Assembly (NCBI GenBank): GCA_963277665.1
Contig: OY728159.1
Span: 1,021,157,343 to 1,021,221,342, forward strand
DNA length: 64,000 bases
Source of the DNA: Viscum album
Taxonomy: Eukaryota; Streptophyta; Magnoliopsida; Santalales; Viscaceae
Direction: 5' to 3'
A program made the translations under genes and the position numbers. The notes below the pieces were generated by a model. It was given only the letters and a program-made list of their open reading frames with translations. It made no database searches and was not told the DNA's origin. This document shows positions 35,157-46,260 of this stretch, piece after piece; position 1 is the stretch's first letter; each line of letters starts with the position of its first letter.

Positions 35157-36224
35157 ATGGCGCCTAGTAGAAGGAATGGAAACTGTATCAATGCACGAAC
35201 TCCGTGTAGGGATTGCCCTCCTGCTCAAGATAATTATTGTGGACCTGGAGATACAACTGGTGCTGATCAACTTATTACCATACTGGGACAACTCACGCAG
35301 GTTATGAATAACAACCTTACTCGTATGGAGCACCCTGATTCGCAACGTGGAGGATCAATGCTAGACCGTTTCATGAGGCAACAACCGCCAACCTTCAATG
35401 GGAGTACAAATCCTACAGTAGCTGAGCAATGGATAAATTCCTTAGAGAAAATATTCCATGCCTTGGGGAGTAGTGAAAGGGAGAAGGTTGTCATGGCAGT
35501 TTACCGCCTCACTGGAGATGCCGATCAGTGGTGGTCGCTGATTCAAAACACAAAGGAAGATGATGACGTATCGAATATGGAATGGAGGGAGTTCAAAGAG
35601 CTTTTCTTAGGAAAATACTTTCCTCGTGACCATCGAGCAGATATGGAAAGGCAATTTCTGAGTCTGAGGCAGAAGGAGGATGAGAATGTCGCAAAGTATG
35701 AGGCTAACTTTACAAGGTTAGCAAGGTATGCTGCAGATTACATACGTAACCCAAGGAGTAAGATTGATCGTTTCTTTGATGGGTTAAAACCATTTCTCCG
35801 TCGAGCTTTGGTATCACAATCCTTCTCATCATACGAAGATATTGTCTCGTGTGCTATCAAGACAGAAAAGGAATTCTCTAAGTCTTATGACAACAAAGTA
35901 AAGCAAGAGAAGAAGAGAACGGTGGAACAAGAGACAGATAAAGGGAAAAAGGGAAAGAAGGATTTTCCATTATGTGATAATTGTGGGAAGAATCACCCTG
36001 GTACTTGCCTAAAAGGAATGGGAGTCTGTTATAAATGTGGAGAAAAAGGTCACCAGGCACGTGATTGCAAGGGAAAGAAAGAGGCTGTCAAAGTTGAATG
36101 CTACAATTGTAGAGAAATGGGTCATTACGCAAATGAATGTCCTAAGCGTCAAGGAATCTTACCTCAGAAAAGGCCAAGGGATCAAGGACAATCTTATGCT
36201 ATTACTACAGTTGAAGCAGAATAA
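35157..36224 (+). CDS. gag: GAG polyprotein of the TR-GAG element, intact
   Basis: 355 residues, ATG to TAA without interruption. GAG assembles into virus-like particles and packages element RNA in the cytoplasm. After a variable N-terminus, the Retrotrans_gag domain spans about residues 78-215, with PPTFNGSTNPTVAEQW, AVYRLTGDADQWW, FKELFLGKYFP and LRQKEDENVAKYEANFTRLARYA. A lysine-rich stretch (241-269) leads to three zinc knuckles: a short C-X2-C-X3-H-X3-C form at 273-284 and standard CCHC boxes at 291-304 (CYKCGEKGHQARDC) and 315-328 (CYNCREMGHYANEC). The ORF starts about 490 bp after the primer-binding site. No protease follows: the next kilobase to the LTR is non-coding. The intact frame beside near-identical LTRs fits recent activity. 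Confidence 0.95.
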   Translation: MAPSRRNGNCINARTPCRDCPPAQDNYCGPGDTTGADQLITILGQLTQVMNNNLTRMEHPDSQRGGSMLDRFMRQQPPTFNGSTNPTVAEQWINSLEKIFHALGSSEREKVVMAVYRLTGDADQWWSLIQNTKEDDDVSNMEWREFKELFLGKYFPRDHRADMERQFLSLRQKEDENVAKYEANFTRLARYAADYIRNPRSKIDRFFDGLKPFLRRALVSQSFSSYEDIVSCAIKTEKEFSKSYDNKVKQEKKRTVEQETDKGKKGKKDFPLCDNCGKNHPGTCLKGMGVCYKCGEKGHQARDCKGKKEAVKVECYNCREMGHYANECPKRQGILPQKRPRDQGQSYAITTVEAE

Positions 36225-36576
36225 CTAATGTATTGATGCTTTCGGACTCATGGATTATATTCTGGTTATTAGAATAATGTGATCTATATAAGGATTGTAC
36301 TGCAGTACTTGTTGGTTTCAGTAAGGTTTTAATATGATTAAGGTAATCATATTTTTAGTATGTGACAATAAGAGAAACTTTTCTTTGTTTGGGGAATCTG
36401 ATGTTACAATTGATTTTGGAATTAAGAGACCTTTTAGAGAAAGTTTGGACAGAGGTATTTTGGATAACTATAAATGTTGGGATGGATTAAGTTGAACTTT
36501 GAATAGTATTGTTTAAGGTTAAAACTTTTCTGAAGATTATTTCTGGAATACTATAATACTATATTTTTAGAAAAAG

Positions 36577-36702
36577 GACAACCTGCAGGGTGGGGAATAA
36601 CCCGTCGCGTCGGACACAGCTGCAGGAATCGAACCCACAACCATAGTGCGACAAGCCTTTATTTCATACCACTAGCCTACAGGAAGTCCCTGGTTATTAC
36701 AA
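36577..36702 (-). mobile_element. SINE-like tRNA-derived sequence inside the TR-GAG
   Basis: On the - strand an A-box-like TAGGCTAGTGG (36,669-36,679) is followed 33 bases later by a perfect B box GGTTCGATTCC (36,625-36,635), preceded by GTTGTGG as in plant Au-type SINE heads. These are the internal promoter parts for RNA polymerase III. It is not a tRNA gene: no acceptor-stem pairing is visible. I could not identify a tail or flanking duplication, so the ends are approximate. Confidence 0.6.
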
Positions 36703-37232
36703 AATCGTTTTACTAATCTAAATGGTATGTGTTAACATTTGGAACCTTATACAATTAGGATAAATAGAATATTTTTGAGTTCCGTTACCATTTGGAGTAA
36801 AAGTTGGGTTTGTGGTAAAAATTTATTAACGAATGAAAGTATACATAACAAGTATGTATATTCCCCTACGTTCTTAGTAAATCTCATAAATAAATTCCTC
36901 AACATTATAAAAGGTAACTTAAAACAAAAATGTTGTCGGTTAACTTTTCCAACTGGGGATTCAATGACCGTTTAACCAATCACAAGTTTGTGATTTTCTT
37001 GTGGTTAAACATTCTCCTAATCCTGTTTTCTATAACTCTCCATCAGACCTTGATGGTTTGTTTCTCCTCCATATCCATATTTTCATAGAATCCTAGAATG
37101 GGCTATATCGGGTGACCTTTGTACTTATCCTGCTTTCTTTTAATGTTATATATTTATTAACCTTATTTCCGATGTGGGTTTTCCACAAAGGTATTTTCTA
37201 TTTTCAGCCTTTTATTATCAAAGAAAAATTTC

Positions 37233-37252
37233 AAATTGCGAGGACGCAATTT
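37233..37252 (+). other. Hairpin next to the TR-GAG polypurine tract
   Basis: AAATTGCG-AGGA-CGCAATTT, identical to the LARD hairpin at 23,375-23,394 (- strand). Confidence 0.88.
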
Positions 37253-37255
37253 ATT

Positions 37256-37269
37256 GAAGGAGGGGAGAA
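37256..37269 (+). other. TR-GAG polypurine tract
   Basis: GAAGGAGGGGAGAA, immediately before the 3' LTR start TGTAACACC. Confidence 0.92.
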
Positions 37270-40200
37270 TGTAACACCCCGAGCTTCCACGATACGCTTC
37301 TCATTCAATAATGCAATAGCTTGCATTGTACGCAAGTTCGAGTTCTAACACACCGCAACTAATCAAAATAGCCGTTATGAATAGTAATAACCACTTTTTA
37401 AAATTATAGAAATTTTATATTTCAAAATGGACTTCATTTTTGTATTCGTAATATCGAAATTAGCCTATGTTGAATTTTTGGTATTTTTCTGAGAACTTCT
37501 AATTTTTTATGAATAGTGAAAAATACATAAAAACAACTTTTTTAATCAAAATAATTTATACAGATAAATTATACTATTTAGTGGTTTTAAGGTATAATTA
37601 GAAAATATTTTTACCATTTTATCCAATGGTGGTCATTAGAATTAATTTAACATTGAAATTGGACATAAACAATTGCCAAACTTTTGATATAAATTGTTTA
37701 TTAAAAACACGCTATTTGTTGTAACAGCGGGAATTAATTATGAAATTAATTAATACAACTTATATGTTTGGAATTTTGTAAAATAGACATCATTTTTGAA
37801 TTCGGAATATCAATTATAGCTTAGGGTGAAATTTTGGCCTTATTCTGAAAAACTTCAATTTTTGATGAATAGTGAAACCACTAAGTGGTAGTTAAATAAC
37901 TGATTTTTCGTTTAAATGAAATATTACAACTTCTGTGATTTGATTTTCAAAAATCCGACATACATGGTTGTCATTAAGAAGTAAAATGTGGTTCAATGAG
38001 ATCAAAATAATTTTTTGGTGAATAGTAACTTTTAAGTTCTTAATCGCGATTAGTGGTAATTAGTGTAGTTTAAGGTATAAATAATACATTAATAATATGA
38101 AATGACCTAGACACATGTCCCAACCTCATTGGTTGAGTCATGGCCGACCAAGACAAGCCATGGCCTAACTTGGGGACCCCATGGATCCACTTTTGTTGGG
38201 AAATAACATAAATTACTTTTTATTTAATGTTAAAGTGAAAATGACACTAACATAAAGTGTTTTACTAAAACAATTTTTAAGTAGGGTTACACAAGTCCAA
38301 ATTTTGATTATAAATAGTCATTGGAAAGATAAAAAGATTTACTATATCATAGTATTTTTTTTATAATTTTTAGACATTAAATAAATTTAATTATTTATGA
38401 CATAATAATGATGCAGCGATGACATCATTATTTAACGATTTTAATAAAATGAATAGATAATGTAAAATCCAAGGCTTACACTTGTCCAAAGCCAATTGGA
38501 TGAGGAGATTTCGAAACCTTATCACCTTAGCCTCGAATTATATAAATGTGGGACCTTTTAAAACCGAAACACATTTTCAAATAATGTAATGTTCCTTTAC
38601 TTTCCAAAGGTGCCCCTCCTCTCCTCTTATAAAAGGCCCCCACCTCTACCTCATTTCACACACTCTTCAAGCCATTTGGCTCGGCCAACCTCTGCCCAAA
38701 TACTCTCCCAACATTCCTTCCTTACTCCTAGAAACCTCACTTTGGGCAGAACTCTTCCCAAGGAAGCCTTTAGCTCAAATCAAAAAGAGTTACCCGATTT
38801 TGAGGTAATGTCTTTTCTAATGTTGTTTTGTTTTATTTTTCTTCTCCAACCCCCTAAACTCTTTTTATTCATTTCTTTTGTAACAACACCAGTATCCTCA
38901 ATATACTAGGATGTTGTTATAAGAAGGATTCGAGCTACACTTACACACACCTACATCTAATGGTTAAAGAACATACGGTTTCTGTGGATGGCGAATTTCT
39001 GCCTCACGAAACGATGATTGTTCAACACTCATATAACACCTCCAAAGGTGGCCATTAAGATGTCACTATTTTTATATATGATATATAATATGTTTTTGTT
39101 TTACTTATGCTTCTGTATTTCTCATTTATGGCATACTTTATGATTTCCATTATGGGTAAAACGCGATAATTTCATTTTAGGAAGTGCGGACTACCGCCCC
39201 CTCAAAGTGATTTGAATCGTTAATGCCATGTGTGGGATGTATAAAGGATGGAGTAAATGGTATTATACACTATATTATACTGGAATTATATTATACATTT
39301 ATATCATTATGATTTCATTCCATTAAATATGAAATTGAAATGAAAGTAGCGTTCATGCGTACGTACGGCTTACCGTCTCCATGAACGGTGCATTTCATTT
39401 CTTACCTCTAAATGTTACGTAATATTATAAATGAATGTATATACTGTATATATATGATATATATGATATCTACATCATTAATATAATTCTGGATATAATG
39501 GATATTTCACCACATGAACAACTTATAATTATAAGAAGTTTATTGTTGACTCATGTACCAAAGATCGACAAAACGACCGTTATTAACTTAAATAATTACA
39601 TAATGTTCATAACATTGTAATAAGTGATATAAAAAGGATAATGAAATTGAAAATGGTTCTTAATAAGGTAGATATTAACTCTAGTTTATTATTCAGGAGG
39701 TTAAAGAACGGTTGAGTCAAGTCGGACACAAGGTAAGGGAACTTCTTAACCCAACTTCAATTCTTTGGGTTAATCTCCTACTTTCAAATTACGTCATGAT
39801 ATTGTTATGTCCTATCGTGTATTTGTACTTTCTTTATGAGTATCTATAGTTAATACACATAATAGATCTATTTTATTTGTAAGGGAATTTCTTAACCCAA
39901 CTTCCATTCTTTGGGTTAATCTCCTACTTTCAAATTATGTCATGATATTATTATGTCTTATTTTGTATTTTTACTTTCTTTATGTGTACCTATAGTGAAT
40001 ACACATAATATATCTATTTTATTTTAAAAATGATCTTTTTAAGGACTTCGTCTCAATCTCCTTTCATTGAGGCATATTTGGTTTTATACACAACTTTCTT
40101 TTATACGGTGTATAAACCCCTTTGACTTTTAAGTTTATTCAAAAGGAATCTTTTTATACGAAGCATTTTACTAAACGACAAAAAGGGAATGTTTTTCATT

Positions 40201-41142
40201 CTGTACTTATGCGGCGACAACGACTTCTCCGCCGCCGTGAACATTATTTGAGTTTCGGCTTCCTTTACAAGCCATACCTTTTTTTAAAAAGAAAAATAAA
40301 TACAATGTTTTAACATTCTTTTATTTTGGTATTGAAAATGGTTTTGAAAGCGTTTTTATTATATCAATGTTTTGTATTGATATCTTGTGATTGAAATGTG
40401 GAAATGTTATGTTTCCTTTATGCATTGTTTATGTGATATGATTATGTTATGGTTTATGATATGTTTAAACCTATTCATATGAGGAATGCATTGGACTTAA
40501 TAAGTGACGGGTGGAGCCCGCTATAGCTCCTCGATGCATCGGCAGGTCTCATGAGACAAACTAGTGTCTTGGCACAAGGCCTTGACAAAATCTTATTTGT
40601 AGTCTTGGCACGAGGCCTTGGCTATGTGGTTATGATAGTCTGGCATTATGCATTCCATCATTATGAAAGTGGTTATTGATATTGCATGTGATTATTCGAC
40701 CAGTAGAATATCCATGTGAAGAAGTAAATGGCATTATCTCATTTTACTTTTGCCATATTATGTTGAAGTTCATGTTTAAAAGGCTTTTGTTTTAGTTATA
40801 CATTGCCTTAAATGTTAATGTTTATTTATGAAAGCTTCCGCATTATTGTTATCCTTACTGAGCATCTGAGCTCACCCCTTTCAATGTTTTAATATTTTCC
40901 AGGATGTGAAGAATTATTTTATGAATGACCTGCAGGGATAGTCGGAAGAGGATATGAGTGTGGACTATGGAGACTTTGTTATTGTAGTTTTTCACTTTTT
41001 GATGTAATGAAAGACTTATGAATGTATCTAGTGTTTCCAAGGCTACTAAACTAATCGGTCTTTCGAGACTTGATCCTTTGTGATCATGCCAATGTTACGA
41101 AGTAATGCACCGACTCTGGGTAGCTGGGGTCGGGGCGTTACA
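37270..41142 (+). repeat. TR-GAG 3' LTR
   Basis: 3,873 bp, the same length as the 5' LTR with only about nine substitutions noticed (for example GTTTCTTAAA to GTTTATTAAA, and GAAGAAGTATT to GAAGAATTATT). TATA box TATAAAAGG at 38,628-38,636. Confidence 0.95.
38628..38636 (+). promoter_or_regulatory. TATA box of TR-GAG 3' LTR
   Basis: TATAAAAGG, same context as in the 5' LTR. From here transcription would read out to the right into the element 3 interior, antisense to its pol. Confidence 0.7.
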
Positions 41143-41147
41143 ATAAC
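41143..41147. repeat. Target-site duplication of the TR-GAG (right)
   Basis: ATAAC, identical to 30,774-30,778. Confidence 0.93.
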
Positions 41148-41808
41148 CTAACCTAATACAATTATGAGGGATCAGATGTGTGATCGGGACATCCAAAATC
41201 AATATAGTTGCTCCAAAATTTCATGTTAGGGGCCCTATTGTTGAGAGGAATAAGTTATAAGTTAGTTAGAATATAAAATCAACTACACGACACACTAAAA
41301 AACAACAGGATGAGGAATTACATGGTGTGTAATATAGTTAAACGTCATAGAATTCTTTTTAGAGGAATACATTGAAAAACTCATCACCTTAGTTGAATAT
41401 AAAATTATCTCAAACATTACACAGTATGTACGCTATTTACACAACGTGTAAATGTTTTTCAAATTGGTTTTCAACCCATTTTCCTTATAAAAACAACCCA
41501 AAAATCATTTAAGGCTTCTCAACTTACAATGAACCCATGGTAACACTTGACCCATTTTCCCATACCCAATTAAATAAAAAACATACATCCCTAAACTTTA
41601 AGTCCTTTTCCCTAAAGAATTATCTATGCATGGATCCCCTTAAAATTTATCTAGTTTCTTCATAGCCAAAGACTTCTTTTATTGAAACAAAAATACATTT
41701 ATAAAGATAACACAACCACCAATGTTTAAAGATGATGAAAAAATCAATCTAAAAATATTAACAAAAAATACAAAGAGAGATGTACCTAAAAAAATATAGG
41801 ATCTTACA
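41148..41808 (-). repeat. Element 3 3' LTR, right part
   Basis: Matches about 48,575-49,230 of the 5' LTR, with shared GATCxGxxxxxxCAAAATCAA, GAATTACATG and CCTTATAAAAACAACCC-like pieces. Ends ATCTTACA. It holds the palindrome TTTACAC-AAC-GTGTAAA at 41,436-41,452. A possible - strand TATA box (TTTTTATAAGG) lies near 41,485. Confidence 0.82.
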
Positions 41809-43130
41809 ACTTACCAATCATATAACATCTCATCCATGAGCTACTCTAAGAATCATTTTGGGGTCTTTGAAAAGAATTATGGCCACTATTCTCACATATC
41901 AAACTCTATCTCCTAGGTATCCACATGAAATTTCCCTTGAAACCAATGCAATCGAACGAAAGGAATCTCCCTACCTCAGAAATACTTCTCATTATAGTTC
42001 ACAATCCATATCAGATGCTTCTCAAAGGATGCATCAACAATAAGATTGATCTCTACTTCATTTGTCATGTGATAAGGTTCAGGATAATATCTATGAAGTT
42101 GATATATGTTGAACATTTTATTCATGGAACTATATTTTCTTGTAGTGGATAAATATTGTTACACTTTCTTGACCTTATCCACTATCTCAAATAGATTTAA
42201 AAACCTAGGAACTATCTTTCCTTGTTTCATGATACGAAATTTCCCCAATCTAAGAAATGCTCAAAGGAAAACATGATGACCAACCTCAAAATACATAGGT
42301 CTTCTTCGATGGACATCACATGATTTATACCGATTTTGTGTGGTCACAAACCATTGTGTGATCAACTAAACATGATTATACATCTCCTTCATGAGACTAA
42401 TCCCAACAAGAACCGACTCACCTACCTTTGTCCAACAATGAGTTGAATGGAACAACTTTCCATAAGAATCCTCAAAATGTTTCATTTGAATAGATGAATG
42501 GAAGATTTTATTATATGAAAACTACATGATTTTCATATGTTGATCCCAAAAACCACCAAAATACAAAACATTGTCTCATAACATATCCACAAAAAGTAGA
42601 ATAGTCCTCTCAAATTGACCATCAGTTAGATGATGATAGGCTACAGCCAAAAGAACCTACAATACCAAGTCCTTCTAAAGACCCTTCCAGAACCACGATG
42701 AGAAACTATGATCTCTATTTGATACGATACTTCTTAGAACACCGTGAAACTGAACTACCTCACGCACATAAATAATTCCAAGATCTTCAACTGTGAAGGT
42801 CTCCTTGATAAGAAATATGTGGTCTACCATCTTCAGTCGATCCAAAATCACATATAAAATATAATTCTTATGGGTTTTCCTGGGTAATCCTGTCACAAAA
42901 TCGGTTGTGACGTCAACCCATTTATATTCAATAATATTAAATGGATGAAAAATATTAGTTTGCCTTTGTTGTTCTTCTTTCACCTACTGATGAGTGAAAC
43001 ATCTTTCCACAAATCATGATACTTCCTTCTTCATTCTTGACCACTAGTACTGTCTACAGATATCATGAAGTATCTTTGTCAAACCCAAACGTACCACCCA
43101 TCTAGAAGCATGAAACTCTTTCATAAGCTT
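41809..43130 (-). pseudogene. Element 3 integrase remnant with C-terminal domain
   Basis: Read leftwards: a decayed HHCC end around 43,010-42,985, then the open stretch 42,983-42,675 with EYKWVDVTTDFVTGLPRKTHKN (first catalytic Asp in TTDFVTGLP), YVILDRLKMVDHIFLI (matching VIVDRLTKSAHFIPI), and QFHGVLRSIVSNRDHSFSSWFW (matching LHGVPxSIVSDRDxxFTSxFW, second Asp). Further left, near 42,300-42,170, RRPMYFEVGHHVFL and KGKIVPRFLNLFEIVDK match the RRPLEFxVGDxVFLKVSP...RYIGPFEILER C-terminal block. Frames are broken between these parts. Confidence 0.83.
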
Positions 43131-43975
43131 CTCATTCAAAACTATAGGAACCCATATTCGGACACATAAAAATATAATTTACACTACCAATAGAACATCC
43201 TGATCGTGTATCCCCGCCATATAATTTGACCCTCAAAACTAAGCCTTCCAGATTACATAACTTCTCAATCTTGATCTGGTAAAAAATAATCGGTATAAAA
43301 TATGTCAAAGTCATACCTACTGGTCCCTAAGACTCTTGAACATCAAGATGCATGCCTTCAATGTGATATATTATCCACCAATCATCAAAAAATCGTCATA
43401 CTACCTCAGTCTTCACCTTTGGTATCAAATAATTGGTAATTATGTTTCCCTTTCCCAATGTATAACCCAAATCAAAGTTAAAATACTGCCGATACTTGAT
43501 CCAACTCCTCTACTGAAGGTAAAACTCTCACTAAGAAAATATGTACATGAGGCTCTTATGGTCCATTTATACCACAAACCCCTCACCCATGAGATAATGC
43601 CTCTAGAATCTCAAGGCATGTATCACTACTAATAACTCCAAATCCCGATTAGGGTAATTACTATAATGTTTTCGCATCTATTTGCATCCATAAGTAACCA
43701 CTCGACCCTCCTTCATCAGAACTTCTCTGAGTCAAAATTTGAATGCATCACAACACATGGTATACACTTTACCCTGCACAAGTACAGTGAGGATGTGTAC
43801 TGTGGTCATCCTTCCTTTCATCTACTAAAAAGATATCTCAAAATCATATGAAAAAAAACTTCACCCATTTCTTGGTCATTTCTGGCATCAGTGCTGCGAA
43901 ATTGAAAAATTCATGGGTAAAGCACCAATAATAACTTGCTAAACCCAAAAATCTTCAAGTATCAAGACATTCTTG
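43131..43975 (-). pseudogene. Element 3 RNase H remnant
   Basis: Read leftwards near 43,650-43,440: ELLVVIHALRF, RHYLMGEGFVV, MDHKSLMYIFS, RSWIKYRQYFNFDLGYTLGKG. These match the gypsy block ELAAVVxALKxWRHYLYGxxFxVxTDHKSLKYLF...RRWLExLxDYDFxxxYHPGKAN. Stops and frameshifts are frequent. The four + or - strand frames of 60-100 residues overlapping this stretch are shadows. Confidence 0.8.
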
Positions 43976-44660
43976 GGCTTCTCCCAAGATTCCATGGATG
44001 AAAATTTCTCTATGTATACTAACACTCCTTTATCTAATATAACATGGCCTAATAGGTTCATTTTATTAAACTAGAAATTATATTTAGTTAGCTTCGTGTA
44101 AATGTGATTCTCTATTAATGTAACTAAGAAGGTGTCATGATGTTTGGTGTGATCGTCTGTTGAATGGTAGTACACTAATATGTCATAAAATACCACCACA
44201 AACTGATATATAAAAGGATGAAAGATATTATTCATCAATGGGATGAATACCTCTACTACATTAGTCAAATCAAATGAAATCACATCGAAGTCATAAAAGC
44301 CATACCTACTCCAAAAATCAGTCCATTGTATGTATGTTGGTCTCACCCTCAACTAATGGTATCCAAATATTGAATCGATCTTCGAGAAGATCCTATCACC
44401 TATCAAATTATCAAAGAGATCATAAATTCATGGAATAGGTATCAATTCTTTATCATCATCTGGTTCAATATCTGATAGTCCACACACAAGAGAAAAGTAC
44501 CATCAGCCTTTTGGTGAAGTGAATTGAAGAAAACTGAGGATATGTACTAGGCATTATGAAACCTTTAGTTTCCAAATTAATCCAACAAAACTTTCAACTC
44601 TTGAATATTTTATGGTTCCATTCTATATGAATAGATAAAAACCGGCACTTCTCTAGGAAC
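43976..44660 (-). pseudogene. Element 3 reverse transcriptase remnant
   Basis: Read leftwards: ADGTFLLCVDYQILNQMMIKN near 44,500-44,440 (matching KDGSxRxCVDYRxLNxVTIKN); then the open stretch 44,352-44,071 with SRYGFYDFDVISFDLTNVVEVFIPLMNNIFHPF (matching [33 protein letters not shown]) and QFVVVFYDILVYY. The catalytic Phe-Ile-Asp-Asp reads Phe-Tyr-Asp, one residue short, so a codon has been lost at the active site. Confidence 0.85.
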
Positions 44661-45300
44661 CAACTTTATCTCTCACTTAGGAAATAACTCATATAACTCA
44701 TCTGGAAAAAAATCCTGAAAGTGGTCTACCAATGGAGGAATATAATCTTTCTATATTACACCATCATCTAGAGAAATACTGACAATATAAGTTGTGAAAA
44801 ATTCAGTATGCACTGAATTGATCATGTACGGACAGCCTAAAGATACCACTCACCTTAGTGAGAATAACTACCTACTTATGGATATAAAAAGGTAAATATC
44901 CTCCAGTAATAGTAGATATGATCTTGTTATATAACTAATCAATCCATTCCATCAATCAAATTGAAGCCTATCATTTCCAACATGAGTGGTTCCCAAATGA
45001 AACATTAACCACCAATCACTAGAGAACACACCTTGAAACATTTGATATTATCTAAACACACTCCCAATAATAGTGTGTCATTCGTCAAAAAATCATGAAA
45101 TATTTCCACATCCAATCCTAAACCATTTAAAAAATAGCAGATAAAAATGAATGTGATGCTCCTATATCAAACAAAACATAAGAAATGGAAGATGATATAA
45201 GAGTTGAAACTCTGACAGTAGATGGTTATGAATCCATAATAGTCAGAGTAGTCATCATAACATGCATTTGATTAACCCCTCTTCCCAGGGCTCAATCCTG
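44661..45300 (-). pseudogene. Element 3 aspartic protease remnant
   Basis: Near 45,180-45,140 (- strand) the frame reads YVLFDIGASHSFLSAIF, matching xVLFDSGASHSFISxxF with the catalytic Asp kept and Ser changed to Ile. Downstream (44,900-44,680) is decayed linker to RT. Confidence 0.8.
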
Positions 45301-46260
45301 AATCTCATGATCTATACCCTCTTTTTGATACTTCTATTTCTGCATGGGGATACCACATCCCCTTACTTAACCAAAACATCATGTGGAACTCTGAATACCT
45401 ATATTATGAGGATTATATGATTCCTTTTAAGACTCTAGTTATTGTCACATTACCCTACCATTAAGATGGTTTTTCATTCCCCTATAAAACCTCTGTTGAT
45501 GGCCCGTCCTTCTTTAAAAATAAAAGTCCAAAGTGAGGCATGGACACTGAGGTTACTAGTTTCCTATCTTGTTATATGGATAGAACTACAATAGAGCATG
45601 ATCATAAGATGTATTCCCACTACCATGACTTCTTTTCCAATTATTTACTTGGAAAATCTATCATAATGACACATATTTACTCAAGAAGACTAGTTAACAA
45701 TTTTCCCTACTGAAATTATATATCCACTAATTGGGGCCTCTCTCATATTCCCTTCCATGATGAGTGCCTATTTTATCACATTTGAAAATTTGATTAGATA
45801 TAACACATTCACATTTAACCTGAACTCATAGATAAGACCATCTTGAAAGCATCTCTCCCTAGAGATCTCATCAGCTACCAATGATGGCGCAAAACACTAC
45901 AGGTCAATGAAATGTTCAATGTAGTCCAGCACTGACATTCCCTCCTATTTCCAATGCATGAACTCATATTTCTTCTCATACCTCAACGTCTTAATATGCT
46001 AATGGATCAAGAACATTGTCCTGATGTCCTTACAAGATACCTACTCCTATTTCCCTTCCTACTTCATAATTTCCTACCAAATCTAGGTTGGTCCGTGAAG
46101 CATAAATGCATCAAGCTTCACACTCATATATGTGGGTGTCTCAAGATGCTTAAATATTGTCTCGACTAACTCGATCCCAAACTCATCTTCTTGGGTCCTC
46201 CCTCCGTAGTAAATACAGGTTTATGCTACAACTAAAACTATCTTTATAGCTCATACATTC
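45301..46260 (-). pseudogene. Element 3 gag remnant
   Basis: Read leftwards: a KKYEFMHWK piece near 45,970-45,945, EGMSVLDYIEHFIDL (near 45,940-45,900), SLVADEISRERCFQDGLIYEFR (near 45,880-45,820), NVLYLIKFSNVIKxALIME (near 45,810-45,755). These match plant Retrotrans_gag segments EFxxLxQGxMSVxEYxxxFxxL, LVxDExxxxRxFxxGLxxxIR and xFxEVVxxALxxE. A decayed zinc knuckle (FKCDKIGTHHGREY) lies near 45,790-45,745. Two stops interrupt the readable part. Confidence 0.78.

Larger units (their letters stand above)
36225..37255 (+). other. TR-GAG 3' untranslated region
   Basis: About 1 kb without pol motifs in any frame. The part 36,300-36,420 resembles LARD interior (about 24,470-24,340, - strand), and 36,955-37,255 clearly matches LARD 23,650-23,372. 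A SINE-like sequence occupies about 36,577-36,702. The 78-aa frames at 36,739-36,975 and 37,112-37,348 have no recognisable domain, and the second runs into the LTR. Confidence 0.75.
30779..41142 (+). mobile_element. Young TR-GAG type non-autonomous LTR retrotransposon
   Basis: 10,364 bp with two 3,873-bp LTRs, exact 5-bp duplications (ATAAC), primer-binding site, one intact gag gene, polypurine tract, and no protease, RT, RNase H or integrase. This is the layout described as TR-GAG in plants. The LTRs have equal length and I noticed only about nine substitutions between them, so insertion is recent. It is the youngest thing in the window and lies at the deepest nesting level (element 2 > element 3 LTR > TR-GAG). 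Movement would require enzymes from an autonomous gypsy relative elsewhere. Confidence 0.93.

Noticed and set aside
36577..36702. A tRNA gene or pseudogene
   Set aside because: A- and B-box-like sequences are present, but no acceptor-stem or anticodon-arm pairing could be made out, so a SINE head is the better call.
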